From assembly GCA_934098525.1 (NCBI GenBank), contig CAKONZ010000002.1:88193-152192 (forward strand): a stretch of DNA of 64,000 nucleotides, in the 5' to 3' direction. This stretch comes from an uncultured Bacilli bacterium (GTDB lineage Bacteria; Bacillota_I; Bacilli_A; RF39; UBA660). A model generated the notes under the pieces. That model was not told the origin of the DNA. It saw only the letters and a list, made by a program, of their open reading frames with translations, and did no database searches. The position numbers and the translations under genes are program-made. Positions 1 through 9,172 of this stretch are shown in pieces (position 1 is the first letter of the stretch; every line of letters begins with the position of its first letter).

Positions 1-1277
1 GCATTTCTACTAACAAATAAACTAAGTCTTTTAATTAATTTAGCAATACAAAATTCATTCATACAATATAAATACTTTACATCATTATTTAAAACAACTG
101 AAGCCTCTCCTCCACATACAGGACATTTATTAGGAATAACAAGATTATTACTCTTAGTATCATTACTAGCAACTTGTGGAATAATCATATTAGCTTTATA
201 AACATTAATACTATCTCCAATACCAAGCTCTAATCCTTGTAAAATAGAAACATTATGTAAAGATGCTCTACTAACAATAGTTCCCTCAAGCTCAACAGGA
301 TCAAAAATAGCAACTGGATTAATAAGACCAGTTCTAGAAACCATCCAATCAACATCTCTAAGAATAGTAGCAGCAGTTTCATCCTTCCACTTAAATGCAA
401 TAGAATGCTTAGGATACTTAGCAGTCATACCAAGACTATTTCCATATTCCTTATCATTATAAGTTAAAACAAGTCCATCTGAAGGTATATCATAAACTTT
501 AACCCTCTCTTTAAAATCAGCCACCATTTGAGAAACAGTATCACCTGTTACTTTAAAATGTTCAACAACTTCAAAACCAAGTCCTTTTAACCAATCAAAA
601 CAATCACTCTTCAAATTTGAAATAAAATCACTAGTCTCAATAAGTGCAAAAATAATACAATTAACATTTCTTGAAGCAGTAATATTACTATCCAACTGTC
701 TAACAGACCCAGAACATAAATTTCTAGGATTTTTGTACTGACTAGAACCATCATCTAACTCTTCATTCATTCTCTTAAAATCAGAATATTTAATAATGGC
801 CTCTCCTCTTACAACAAGTCTCCCCTTATAAGGAATAGTAAGAGGTACATTCTTAAATCTCTTTACATTTTCAGTAACAACCTCTCCAATAATACCAGTT
901 CCTCTAGTAACACCACTTAATAATTTTCCATCCTCATATGTCAAAACAATAGTCAAGCCATCAAGTTTCCAAGATAATAAACCTTCCTTATCACCAAGAA
1001 AATCTACTAACTCTGATACTTGTTTAGTTTTAGCCAAAGAAAGCATTGGAGCAGGATGCTCTACCTTCTGTAAAGAACTAGATATCTCAGGCTCAACATT
1101 TATAGTCGGACTATTAGAAAGGATCATATTAGTCTCCTTTTCTAAACTAACCAACTCATCATATAATAAATCATACTCATAGTCAGTCATCATAGATACA
1201 TTCTTCTGATAATATAACTCTGACGCTTTATTTAAAATAGTAATTAATTCCTTCATTCTGTTAATTTTTTGTTCCAT
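1..1277 (-). CDS. ligA: NAD-dependent DNA ligase, divergent, partial (C-terminus beyond window)
   Basis: Seals nicks in DNA using NAD+. About 425 residues are visible, from ATG at 1277 to the left window edge. The order is an N-terminal Ia-like segment, the adenylation domain with KLDG (lysine ~104), the OB region, and the start of the zinc module (CPVC ... CMNEFC). The HhH and BRCT parts would lie outside the window. The nucleotidyltransferase core differs from the common form: SWKLDG replaces the usual ExKxDG, and TRGTG/GEVVTEN replaces TRGDG/GEDVTxN. This recalls a divergent LigA group of Firmicutes, so it may be a second ligase paralogue rather than the housekeeping enzyme. Family assignment is firm; subfamily is inference. 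Confidence 0.9.
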   Translation of the reverse strand, partial: MEQKINRMKELITILNKASELYYQKNVSMMTDYEYDLLYDELVSLEKETNMILSNSPTINVEPEISSSLQKVEHPAPMLSLAKTKQVSELVDFLGDKEGLLSWKLDGLTIVLTYEDGKLLSGVTRGTGIIGEVVTENVKRFKNVPLTIPYKGRLVVRGEAIIKYSDFKRMNEELDDGSSQYKNPRNLCSGSVRQLDSNITASRNVNCIIFALIETSDFISNLKSDCFDWLKGLGFEVVEHFKVTGDTVSQMVADFKERVKVYDIPSDGLVLTYNDKEYGNSLGMTAKYPKHSIAFKWKDETAATILRDVDWMVSRTGLINPVAIFDPVELEGTIVSRASLHNVSILQGLELGIGDSINVYKANMIIPQVASNDTKSNNLVIPNKCPVCGGEASVVLNNDVKYLYCMNEFCIAKLIKRLSLFVSRN

Positions 1278-1320
1278 ATTTTAGACTCCTATTCAATACT
1301 AATAATAACATAATTAAACA

Positions 1321-1370
1321 AAAAAAAGAAGATAAATTTACCTTCAATTAAACTTTAATCATCTTCTTTT
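1321..1370 (-). terminator. Terminator of the Bce-type operon
   Basis: Ten-base arms AAAAGAAGAT (1324-1333) and ATCTTCTTTT (1361-1370) form a hairpin followed on the minus strand by a T run. It overlaps the last codons of the permease gene. Confidence 0.6.
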
Positions 1371-3442
1371 ATAATATTTTTACTTCCAATATAAGTAGCC
1401 AAAAAATAACATCCATAAATTATACCCATAACAATTACTGTTGATATAATAGAAGGTAATAACTGTTCTTTAGAAGCAAGTGTATTAAATATAGACATAG
1501 CAAACTGTATTCCAAATATTGAATGAATCATAGCTAAAATAAGTGGTAATCCAAAAAATATTGCTATTTGTCTAAATAATGACTTATTTATCATCTTCTC
1601 ATCACAACCTATTTTTCTTAAAATAATATATCTTTGTCTATTATCAGAACTTTCTGTTAATTGTTTCAATGCCAAAATAGCACAACTTACTATAAGAAAT
1701 ATAATTCCTAAATAAATAGCAATAAATACTACTATAATAGACAAACCCACACTTGACTCAGTAAGTTGTATCTTAGATTCACCAGCCAAAGTATTATTTT
1801 GACTACTAAGTTTTTCAAATAAATAAGATCCCTCTAAAAATAAAGAATTAATCTCTTTTTTTTCGTCATCATTTTTAGCATTATAATTAGCCACTAAAAA
1901 CCATAATTTTTGATCAACCTCATCAAAAGCAATATCATCTGGTACTAAAACAATTCCAACATTAGTATGACTTGTTGATATTTGAATAAAACCGTCTTTA
2001 CATTCACTATATTTAGGCTTTAAACTTCTCCCTTTTATATTTATTATTGTTCCATTCCTTAATCCAAAATTTCTTAAATCAGATATACCATCATAATTAC
2101 TAAGTATAATATACTCATCATCCCCTAAAGAATACTCTTTATTCCCATATAATCTAGCTATTTTATTATAATCAGAAACCTTCATTATTTGTTCAGGCGT
2201 ATCAAGTTTCATTTTAGGATATTGCTTTTTTATATAATCCAAAGCCTCTCCCAAAGTATCTTCCCATGTAAAATCACCTATTGCATACATCGAAACCTCT
2301 ATAACATCTTTTAACTTATTCATATCAAAATCATTACTTTTAAGAGTATATGAAATAGGTTGTTTAGAATCATAAATTAATTCTTTAGAAAAAGTCTCAT
2401 TACTAGAATTATCATTTGTAATATTAGCAGTTTTATACAAATTCAAATCAACTGGTGTCATCTTATCTATATCATTTTGCATAGAATTTTTTAAAGCAAT
2501 TGAAGAAGACAAAGCTGTAATAGTCATAAATAACATTAAACATATTACACTCATACTAATCACAGTAGTATTAATCTTATTATGAAGTTGTCTTAAAACA
2601 AACATATTAGTACCATTAAAATATATCTTCTTATTCATTTGTACCAATTTTAATATCAATCCAGAAACAGACCAAAATACTAAAATTGTTCCAACAACAC
2701 CAAGTAAAACAGAAAATTCAATAGCTCTAGTTGTCTCTTGAAGTGAATTAAGTTTAAGTATTCCTTTTGTTACTATATAATAAGCATACCCTAATCCAAT
2801 AATAGAAATTATAAAAACTAAAATACATATTATAGGATTCTTATATTTTATTTGTTCATTTTTCTTAACAGCTGTAAGTAAATTAATCAATTTATATCTT
2901 GATATTGTAAATGCATTAAATAATATTACTGCCAAATACATTATTGCAAAATATATACAAGTCTTAATACAAGCCCCTTTAGAAAAAACAAACTCAAAAC
3001 TACTCATATCAGCTTGAAATAATTTAGCAACCAATATTGACATAAATTGTGATCCAAAAATTCCTATCACTAACCCTATAACAAGAGAAATCATTCCAAT
3101 AAATATTGTTTCCATCAATAAAATCTTAGAAATTTGTCCTTTTCCCATTCCTAAAATCATATATATACCAAATTCTTTTTTTCTTCTATTTATCAAAAAA
3201 TTATTAGCATATACAATCAAAAGTCCTAATATTACAGCAATAAATATTGATACCATACCAAGCATATTTATCATAAGTTTTATCATCTCTTTAGTAGAAC
3301 TTGAAACCTCAAGCATTGCCTCTTGACTGTCTAAAGAATTAAACATATAAAACACAGCAACACCCAAAACTAAAGTAATAAAATATATTGCATAATCCTT
3401 AAAACTCTTCTTAATATTTTTAATTGACAATTTAAATAACAT
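1355..3442 (-). CDS. BceB-type FtsX-like ABC permease
   Basis: Membrane subunit of a peptide-antibiotic resistance ABC transporter of the BceAB type, which frees lipid II-cycle intermediates from bacitracin-like peptides and signals to a partner kinase. The 695-residue length, about ten hydrophobic segments and a large hydrophilic extracellular region (about residues 312-565) between two membrane bundles are diagnostic of the family. FtsX-like cores are seen near residues 60-180 and 575-690. The ATG start at 3442 has a strong GGAGGTGA site located inside the end of the ATPase gene, which overlaps by 11 bases. The substrate cannot be read from sequence. Confidence 0.9.
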   Translation of the reverse strand: MLFKLSIKNIKKSFKDYAIYFITLVLGVAVFYMFNSLDSQEAMLEVSSSTKEMIKLMINMLGMVSIFIAVILGLLIVYANNFLINRRKKEFGIYMILGMGKGQISKILLMETIFIGMISLVIGLVIGIFGSQFMSILVAKLFQADMSSFEFVFSKGACIKTCIYFAIMYLAVILFNAFTISRYKLINLLTAVKKNEQIKYKNPIICILVFIISIIGLGYAYYIVTKGILKLNSLQETTRAIEFSVLLGVVGTILVFWSVSGLILKLVQMNKKIYFNGTNMFVLRQLHNKINTTVISMSVICLMLFMTITALSSSIALKNSMQNDIDKMTPVDLNLYKTANITNDNSSNETFSKELIYDSKQPISYTLKSNDFDMNKLKDVIEVSMYAIGDFTWEDTLGEALDYIKKQYPKMKLDTPEQIMKVSDYNKIARLYGNKEYSLGDDEYIILSNYDGISDLRNFGLRNGTIINIKGRSLKPKYSECKDGFIQISTSHTNVGIVLVPDDIAFDEVDQKLWFLVANYNAKNDDEKKEINSLFLEGSYLFEKLSSQNNTLAGESKIQLTESSVGLSIIVVFIAIYLGIIFLIVSCAILALKQLTESSDNRQRYIILRKIGCDEKMINKSLFRQIAIFFGLPLILAMIHSIFGIQFAMSIFNTLASKEQLLPSIISTVIVMGIIYGCYFLATYIGSKNIIKEDD

Positions 3443-4199
3443 CGTTCAACTCACCTCCAAGAAGTGTTTGAACTTCGATAATCTTTTCAAAGAACTCTCT
3501 TCTTGTATCATTTCCCTTTACTAACTCATTAAAAATCTTACCATCCTTAATAAAAATAATACGATCCGCATAACTAGCAGTAAAAGCATCATGAGTAACC
3601 ATTAAAATAGTAGCGCCAAGTTTATCATTTAAAGTTGTAAATGACTCTAGAAGTTGCTTAGCAGCCTTTGAATCAAGTGCTCCAGTAGGTTCATCTGCAA
3701 GTACTATTCTAGGATTTGTTATTATTGCTCTAGCAGATGCAACCCTTTGCTTTTGTCCACCTGATAACTGATAAGGATACTTATTTAAAATATCAACTAT
3801 ATCTAATTTCTTTGCTATATCTCTAACTCTTCTATCAATTTCATTAACATTTACCCTTTGAATAGTAAGAGCAAGAGCAATATTTTCATAAGCTGTTAAA
3901 GTATCTAGCAAATTAAAATCTTGAAATATAAAACCTAATTCCTCTCTTCTAAACTTATTAAGTTTATTTCCTCTAAACTTTGTAATATCATCACCATTTA
4001 TAATGATATGACCAGTTGTTACCCTATCAATAGTAGAAATACAATTCAAAAGAGTTGTTTTTCCAGATCCTGATGCCCCCATTATTCCAACAAATTCTCC
4101 TCTTTTAACATTAAAGCTAATATTATCAACTGCTTTTGTTAAATTTGATTTACTACCATAATATTTTTCAATATTTTGTACCTCTAATATATTTTCCAT
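3432..4199 (-). CDS. BceA-type ABC transporter ATPase
   Basis: Nucleotide-binding subunit that powers the FtsX-like permease encoded just downstream. It has Walker A GASGSGKTT (near residue 41), the signature LSGGQKQR, Walker B IVLADEP and the H-loop VTHD, within the usual 250-residue MacB/LolD/BceA size. The start at 4199 follows an AAAGGAG site. A promoter and a BceR-like box lie in the 96-bp gap before it, so the transporter pair can be induced separately from the two-component genes upstream. Confidence 0.93.
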   Translation of the reverse strand: MENILEVQNIEKYYGSKSNLTKAVDNISFNVKRGEFVGIMGASGSGKTTLLNCISTIDRVTTGHIIINGDDITKFRGNKLNKFRREELGFIFQDFNLLDTLTAYENIALALTIQRVNVNEIDRRVRDIAKKLDIVDILNKYPYQLSGGQKQRVASARAIITNPRIVLADEPTGALDSKAAKQLLESFTTLNDKLGATILMVTHDAFTASYADRIIFIKDGKIFNELVKGNDTRREFFEKIIEVQTLLGGELNDVI

Positions 4200-4225
4200 A
4201 TATAAACTCCTTTCATCTATGCCTT

Positions 4226-4254
4226 ATTATAGTAGTATCAAAATAAAGTTGCCA
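4226..4254 (-). promoter_or_regulatory. Promoter of the ABC transporter pair
   Basis: Minus-strand TATAAT (4226-4231) and a weak -35 TGGCAA (4249-4254) are separated by 17 bases. A poor -35 fits an activator-dependent promoter, with the BceR-like box just upstream. Confidence 0.5.
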
Positions 4255-4275
4255 TCGATTTATCTTACATTAATC

Positions 4276-4289
4276 CTACAATTTTGTAA
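4276..4289 (-). promoter_or_regulatory. BceR-like operator
   Basis: On the minus strand TTACA-AAAT-TGTAG closely matches the published BceR-type pattern TNACA-N4-TGTAA (recalled, not searched). It lies about 22 bases upstream of the -35. A further TGTAA half-site (4265-4269) follows it, as in BceR promoters that have a secondary site. Confidence 0.6.
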
Positions 4290-4295
4290 CATTTA

Positions 4296-5315
4296 TCATA
4301 ATAAATTAACATAACTACTATTAGGAAAAATTATCCTAACACAACAACCCTTTCCTAATGAAGAATCAAGTTCTATTACTATTCCTAATTTATCACATAA
4401 CTTTTTACACAAATATAAGCCTATTCCCGTAGATTTTTTCCCTGATAATCTCCCATTACTACCAGTAAAACCCTTTTCAAAAACTCTTGCAACCTCTCCC
4501 TTTTTAATACCTATTCCATTATCATTAATATATAAAACAACACTATCTTTTCTCATAGCACTATAAATCTCTATACTTGATAAAACATCTCTATTTCTAT
4601 ACTTTATACTATTTTGTATAATCTGATTCAATATAAATATTATCCACTTACTATCAGTATTAACAACACTATCTAAATCATGAGCATTTATCTCAATCTT
4701 TTCTTGTATCAAAGCTGTTTTATTTTTCTTAATACTCTCATTAACAATATCCTTCAAACAACACTTTCTTATATAATAATCCTTTTCAACCATATTACTT
4801 CTAGCATAAAACAAAGCCTGTTCAGTATAGTTTTCTATTGCATCAAACTCTTTCCCTATACTCTTAGTAATTTTATTCTTATTATTCTCTATTATCATTT
4901 TACCAGTAGCAATAGGAATCTTTATTTCATGAATCCATAACTCAATATAATCTTTATAATCCTCTTGTAAATATTTATATTTATTAACATTTTCATGCAT
5001 AGCCTTATCAACAATAGATAAAATATCATTTAAAATTTCTCCCTCAACAAAATCAGGTTTACTAATAATATCTGTTATTAAATATTTTTCATCTAATTGA
5101 TTAATTACTTTATAAAGATTATCATAATACTTTTTCTTAAAATAATACTCATATAATAACCCCAATAAAAAAGAAACAAAAATGACCAAAAAAACATATA
5201 TCTTAATAAAATTACCAAACGGATATATCATAAAAAATATCTCTATTGTAATCAAAGAAAAAAGCATTAAAAATATTAATACCAACTTCTCCCTAAGAAA
5301 CTTAAAAAAACTCAT
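4296..5315 (-). CDS. BceS-type intramembrane-sensing histidine kinase
   Basis: Sensor kinase that pairs with the response regulator encoded directly upstream and, by family knowledge, senses the BceAB-type transporter rather than the drug itself. About 340 residues: two membrane helices (about 11-31 and 38-56) with almost no extracellular loop, the phosphoacceptor histidine in WIHEIKIP (about residue 129), and the ATPase domain with an N-box (LNQIIQNSIKYRN) and DNGIGI. The ATG at 5315 overlaps the regulator's TGA stop (TGATG), so translation is probably coupled; a GGGGAGAGGA site precedes it. Confidence 0.9.
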   Translation of the reverse strand: MSFFKFLREKLVLIFLMLFSLITIEIFFMIYPFGNFIKIYVFLVIFVSFLLGLLYEYYFKKKYYDNLYKVINQLDEKYLITDIISKPDFVEGEILNDILSIVDKAMHENVNKYKYLQEDYKDYIELWIHEIKIPIATGKMIIENNKNKITKSIGKEFDAIENYTEQALFYARSNMVEKDYYIRKCCLKDIVNESIKKNKTALIQEKIEINAHDLDSVVNTDSKWIIFILNQIIQNSIKYRNRDVLSSIEIYSAMRKDSVVLYINDNGIGIKKGEVARVFEKGFTGSNGRLSGKKSTGIGLYLCKKLCDKLGIVIELDSSLGKGCCVRIIFPNSSYVNLL

Positions 5316-5998
5316 CAATCCTCTCCCCTTTTTAATATATACCCTTGACCTCTCTTAGTCTCAAGTAACTCTTTCAATCCTAATTCCTCTAATTTATTTC
5401 TTACCCTTGTAATATTAACAGTAAGTGTACTATCACCAATAAAATCATCATTATCCCATAAACAAATCATAATATCTTCACGTGACACAATCTTATCTCT
5501 ATTTTGAACCAAATATTTTAAAATCCTAAACTCATTCTTAGTAAGTTCAATAGACTTATCTCCTCTTTCTATTGTACTTTTATTAATATTTAATATAAAA
5601 TCCCCTGCATCATAAACATCAGAATTATCATTAACAATACTACTTCTTCTCAAAAGAGAATTTATTTTAGCAAGTAAAATATGAATATTAAAAGGCTTAG
5701 TAATATAATGATCAGCACCATTATTTATACTCAACAACTCATCAATTTCATTATCCTTACTAGTTATAATTATAATTGGCATATTAGATTTCTTTCTTAC
5801 CTCTTTACAAACAAACTCTCCATCAACACCAGGTAAATTAATATCTAAAAGTAATAACTCTGGATTTATTCTTAAAATATCTTCTATTGTATTATCAAAT
5901 GATTCTAATCCCTCAGAATAATAACCATTATTATTCAAAAATATCTCTAATTCATTTCTTAATTTTTCATCATCTTCCACTATTAAAATCTTCTTCAT
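5315..5998 (-). CDS. OmpR/PhoB-family response regulator (BceR-like)
   Basis: DNA-binding partner of the adjacent kinase. The receiver domain has the acidic pair EDD near the N-terminus, the phospho-aspartate in LLLDINLPG (about residue 52), and the conserved lysine in TKPF. The C-terminal winged helix (about residues 130-227) has the OmpR-type RGQGY end. I chose the ATG at 5998 rather than 6002-6004 because the AGAGGG ribosome site abuts the earlier ATG with no spacing but sits 6 bases before this one. It presumably activates the ABC pair through the box at 4276-4289. Confidence 0.9.
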   Translation of the reverse strand: MKKILIVEDDEKLRNELEIFLNNNGYYSEGLESFDNTIEDILRINPELLLLDINLPGVDGEFVCKEVRKKSNMPIIIITSKDNEIDELLSINNGADHYITKPFNIHILLAKINSLLRRSSIVNDNSDVYDAGDFILNINKSTIERGDKSIELTKNEFRILKYLVQNRDKIVSREDIMICLWDNDDFIGDSTLTVNITRVRNKLEELGLKELLETKRGQGYILKRGED

Positions 5999-6031
5999 AA
6001 ACATCCCTCTAAATGCATTATAACATATTAA

Positions 6032-6568
6032 CTAACACAAACTAAGAACCTTTTTCATAGTATTAGCAGTCCTTATAGTTATACTATTTCTTATATCACA
6101 ACTAGCAGTCTTAACCCACCAATTTGATTTTCTATAATTATTCAAATCAAAAGACCAATAAATAACATTTCTTTGCTTTTCTACTCTTTCCACCTCATTA
6201 GGTTCTCCAATTGTATCATAAACATCTTGAACAGTCACAGGAGGTATAACAAAAATCAAATTATCATAAATACTCTTATCATCATTACCCCACCAATCAG
6301 GGCAATTATTTAAAATATTTTCAAGTTCAAATGATGTCATAACATAAACAGGTATAAAAATTTCAAACCTCTCTTTAATCATTGAAACAATATCTTTTAT
6401 TATAATATTCTTATCAACACCATCATAATCAAAAATAACATTACCACTATTAAGATAAGTACAAACATTTCTATAACCAAAATCTACAAAACAACTCTTT
6501 AAATCCTTCATCAAAATCTTATTTTTACCACTTATATTTATCCCTCTAAGTAAAGCTATATATCTCAT
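6032..6568 (-). CDS. DUF1697 family protein
   Basis: Conserved protein of unknown function with the typical DUF1697 opening (YIALLRGINISGKNK) and the following NSGNVIF segment; full family length at about 178 residues. The upstream TTG is less likely than the ATG at 6568, which has AAAGGG at good spacing. It lies 33 bases upstream of the response regulator on the same strand, so it may be co-transcribed, but nothing ties it to peptide resistance. Confidence 0.85.
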   Translation of the reverse strand: MRYIALLRGINISGKNKILMKDLKSCFVDFGYRNVCTYLNSGNVIFDYDGVDKNIIIKDIVSMIKERFEIFIPVYVMTSFELENILNNCPDWWGNDDKSIYDNLIFVIPPVTVQDVYDTIGEPNEVERVEKQRNVIYWSFDLNNYRKSNWWVKTASCDIRNSITIRTANTMKKVLSLC

Positions 6569-6747
6569 AAAAAATAACCCTTTCAAAACTTTAGTAAAAT
6601 TAAAACATATTACTAAAAATAGTATAACAATAATCTCCTATAACTGTCTAAGTATTTTTTAAATTTAACTAAAATTAAAAAAATAATTAAAAAATAATAG
6701 AATAACATGGTATAATTAAGACAACAATATAAAAAGGAGAAAAAATT

Positions 6748-7407
6748 ATGAGCTTATTTGATAGATTTAAAAAAATTAATGAAAATGAAAACAATGAAAT
6801 TAACGCTTCAGGTTGGGATGCAATAACCGAACTATGTGATAAAGTTTATCCCAATCAAAAAAATCCAAAACATTATGGAACCATAGTCAGTTGGCAACTT
6901 GGAGGAAACGACCCTCTTCAAGGAATAAGTGTCTATGATGGTGGAGATTATTGGCATTTTATAACTTATGGATTATCAGAATTATATGAAAAAAAATCCA
7001 ATATAAAAGATATAAGTGGTTATGGTATGGAATTTACTCTTAAATTAAAAAAAGATAATTATGAAAATGAAGAAAATGAAATAAAATGTATATGTGGAAT
7101 ATTACAATCCATTGCCAGAATAACTTTTACACAAAAAGAACTTTTTAATGTATATGAATATTTATATACAGGTCAAACTGAAGGAATTGATTGTAATAAA
7201 AAATCTAATATAACTGGATTTATTACTATACCAGATAATAAATTTCACGAAATAAATACTCCAAATGGTAAAGTACGTTTCGTTGAATTTATTGGAGTTA
7301 CCGACAGTGAACTAAAAGCAATTCAAAATAAACAAATAAATGTTAAAGAATTATATGAAAAAATTGGTAGTGATGTAACAAACTACAATAGAAATTCAGT
7401 TATATAA
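6748..7407 (+). CDS. Suppressor-of-fused (SUFU) domain protein
   Basis: 219 residues matching the bacterial SUFU-domain family: the segment around residues 25-85 (AITELCDKVYPNQ ... YDGGDYWHFITYGLSELY) and GYGMEFTLKL are typical. Bacterial members are cytoplasmic proteins of unclear function that often occur as toxin-immunity proteins or singly. It stands alone on the plus strand with an AAGGAG site and a TATAAT at 6711-6716, and ends in a hairpin. No toxin is adjacent, so an immunity role is only a possibility. Confidence 0.8.
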   Translation: MSLFDRFKKINENENNEINASGWDAITELCDKVYPNQKNPKHYGTIVSWQLGGNDPLQGISVYDGGDYWHFITYGLSELYEKKSNIKDISGYGMEFTLKLKKDNYENEENEIKCICGILQSIARITFTQKELFNVYEYLYTGQTEGIDCNKKSNITGFITIPDNKFHEINTPNGKVRFVEFIGVTDSELKAIQNKQINVKELYEKIGSDVTNYNRNSVI

Positions 7408-7427
7408 AATAAAAATAACTTATCAAT

Positions 7428-7466
7428 AAAAAGATGATTAATTTAAAAAAATTTAATCATCTTTTT
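7428..7466 (+). terminator. Terminator after the SUFU gene
   Basis: Thirteen-base arms AAAAAGATGATTA (7428-7440) and TAATCATCTTTTT (7454-7466) around an AT loop. Confidence 0.65.
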
Positions 7467-7522
7467 CTAATGATTTTATAATTACTTTAACCCTACCAAA
7501 TCACATCTTCGTTTACAATAAC

Positions 7523-7548
7523 AAAAAAATCAATCTTTCGATTGATTT
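7523..7548 (-). terminator. Terminator after tRNA-Gly
   Basis: On the minus strand AAATCAATC-GAAA-GATTGATTT is followed by a T run: a nine-base stem with a GAAA tetraloop. Confidence 0.8.
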
Positions 7549-7592
7549 CTATATATTAAGTTCAAACCAAGTAGTTCGAACAAATTCGTCAA

Positions 7593-7667
7593 TGGAGCAA
7601 ATGACGGGAATCGAACCCGCATCCTAGCCTTGGCAAGGCCATGTTCTAACCATTGAACCACATCTGC
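7593..7667 (-). tRNA. tRNA-Gly (anticodon GCC)
   Basis: On the minus strand the cloverleaf is complete. The acceptor arms are GCAGATG and CATTTGC, the D-arm contains GGTTCAATGGTTAGAAC, the anticodon loop is TTGCCAA with GCC at 7632-7634, and the T-arm is GCGGGTTCGATTCCCGT. The 3' CCA is encoded. The discriminator is T (7596). It is a single-gene transcript with its own terminator. Confidence 0.95.
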
Positions 7668-7784
7668 AATCAATAATACATTGATAGAATAACATTTTTA
7701 TATAAAAAAATCAATATTAAATTAGAATTTTTTGTATACTTTTAACAAATAAAGAAACAATACTATTAGAAAGGAATGAAATAT

Positions 7785-8000
7785 ATGAATAACCCACCAA
7801 TAATAATATCAACTAAAGACTTATCTTACATATGTGATATATTTAATTGGAACTTCAATGCTTGTAAATTAATAAATAGTTTCATTGAAAATATAACAAA
7901 TCAAGAAATAAAAGACTATTTAAATGAATTATACTACACTCATAAAAATATATGTGAAGAACTTATAAAAATGATATATTTGGAGGATAATTATGAATAA
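7785..8000 (+). CDS. Small CotF-like (coat F) helical protein
   Basis: About 71 residues. The STKDLSYICDIFNWNF start and helical remainder resemble short coat-F-like proteins of Firmicutes, predicted to form a ferritin-like helical bundle. The AAAGGA site touches an earlier ATG at 7776 but is 9 bases from the ATG at 7785, so the latter is the likely start. It overlaps the next CotF-like gene by 8 bases, which suggests a two-gene operon. Confidence 0.65.
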   Translation: MNNPPIIISTKDLSYICDIFNWNFNACKLINSFIENITNQEIKDYLNELYYTHKNICEELIKMIYLEDNYE

Positions 8001-8307
8001 TAAAATAGCTAACAATGAACAAACAGTACCAAAAACAATTGAATTAAATGATAGAGACTATTTAAACATAGTCCTAGAAACAGAGAAAAACATGTCTAAT
8101 AACTTATCAATTGCAATTGATGAAGCAAGCAATGAAGTATTATATAATAAATACTACTCTATATTTAATCAAATAAAAACATCTGCAAGAAACGCTTATA
8201 ATATAATGTTTAAAAATGGTTGGTATGAGTTAACAAAAGCAAAAGAAGAAGACTTAACAGAAGAACATACAAAATTAAATGAAAAAATAAATGAATTAAC
8301 AAAATAG
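7993..8307 (+). CDS. Spore coat protein F-like protein
   Basis: 104 residues with the coat F domain: LNDRDYLNIVLETEKNM, then the AIDEASNEVLYNKYYSIF helix and a MFKNGWYEL segment, all hallmarks of CotF. A GGAGG site at 7982-7986 lies inside the upstream gene. CotF proteins belong to the spore coat of Bacillus, but homologues are widespread in Bacillota that are not known to sporulate, so the presence of this gene alone does not prove sporulation. Confidence 0.85.
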   Translation: MNNKIANNEQTVPKTIELNDRDYLNIVLETEKNMSNNLSIAIDEASNEVLYNKYYSIFNQIKTSARNAYNIMFKNGWYELTKAKEEDLTEEHTKLNEKINELTK

Positions 8308-8330
8308 GATCCACAAATAGATCCTATTTT
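8301..8330. terminator. Bidirectional terminator between CotF-like gene and rsmI
   Basis: Arms AAAATAGGATC (8301-8311) and GATCCTATTTT (8320-8330) form a symmetric hairpin shared by the two convergent genes. Confidence 0.75.
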
Positions 8331-9172
8331 ATTTTCTTTAAATTTAAAGAAGCATTATAAATATCTTTTTTAGAATAATCACTATTTTTACTCAAATAAT
8401 CAATACCATCTTTTATAGAAAAATTATTTTTAACAACCACATCAATAAGTAAAGCTTCGATTGAAATATCATTATTAATAACACTTTCTCTAACTATATC
8501 ATTTTCAATAATAAATACATACTCTCCTAACTCAATATTAGGATTACTTTCCATTATCTTTAATACATTAGATAATCTTCCATAATAATTCTTTTCATGA
8601 ATCTTCGTTAAATCAGAAGAAACACTTATCAAAACATCTCCCAAATTTTCATAAATATATTTTAAAGTTTTTATAATTCTTTTTGGAGATTCATAAAATA
8701 TATAAGTTCTAATTTTACTCTCTAATATCTCATTTATAACACTTTTTTTATCCTTATTTTCTCTAGGAAAAAAACCATAAAAAGTAAAAGTATCAGAATT
8801 AATACCACTAACAGATAAAGCTGTAACTAAAGCAGAAATACCTCCTACTCCAATCACCTCAATTCCTTCCTCTTTAGCCTTTTTTATCAAAACATAACCA
8901 GGATCAGAAACACAAGGAGTACCAGCATCAGTTATAATAGCTATATCTAACCCACTCTTTAATTTCTCTATAACAGAAGAAGATCTTTCAACCTCATTAA
9001 ACTTATGATATGAAATCAACTTATTCTTAATATTGTAATAATTAAGCAATTTTAAAGAATGCCTAGTATCTTCACATAAAATAATATCAACATTTTCAAG
9101 TGTCTCTATAGCTCTTTTAGAAATATCAGCTAAATTACCAATTGGAGTAGCAACAACAAATAAACTTCCCAT
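8324..9172 (-). CDS. rsmI: 16S rRNA cytidine(1402)-2'-O-methyltransferase RsmI
   Basis: Methylates the ribose of C1402 in the decoding centre of 16S rRNA using SAM. The tetrapyrrole-methylase-fold signature is clear: VATPIGNLADIS at the N-terminus, CEDTRHS near residue 34, TDAGTPCVSDPG near residue 83, and FYGFFPRE. The length of 282 is normal. Its ATG overlaps the mutS stop by one base (TAATG), and the AGAGGTGAG site lies in the end of mutS, indicating coupled translation. Confidence 0.95.
   Translation of the reverse strand: MGSLFVVATPIGNLADISKRAIETLENVDIILCEDTRHSLKLLNYYNIKNKLISYHKFNEVERSSSVIEKLKSGLDIAIITDAGTPCVSDPGYVLIKKAKEEGIEVIGVGGISALVTALSVSGINSDTFTFYGFFPRENKDKKSVINEILESKIRTYIFYESPKRIIKTLKYIYENLGDVLISVSSDLTKIHEKNYYGRLSNVLKIMESNPNIELGEYVFIIENDIVRESVINNDISIEALLIDVVVKNNFSIKDGIDYLSKNSDYSKKDIYNASLNLKKIK

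Noticed and set aside
4680..4940. Plus-strand frames inside the histidine kinase, MutS, TopA and similar genes
   Set aside because: They are antisense shadows of genes with clear family motifs and have no ribosome sites.
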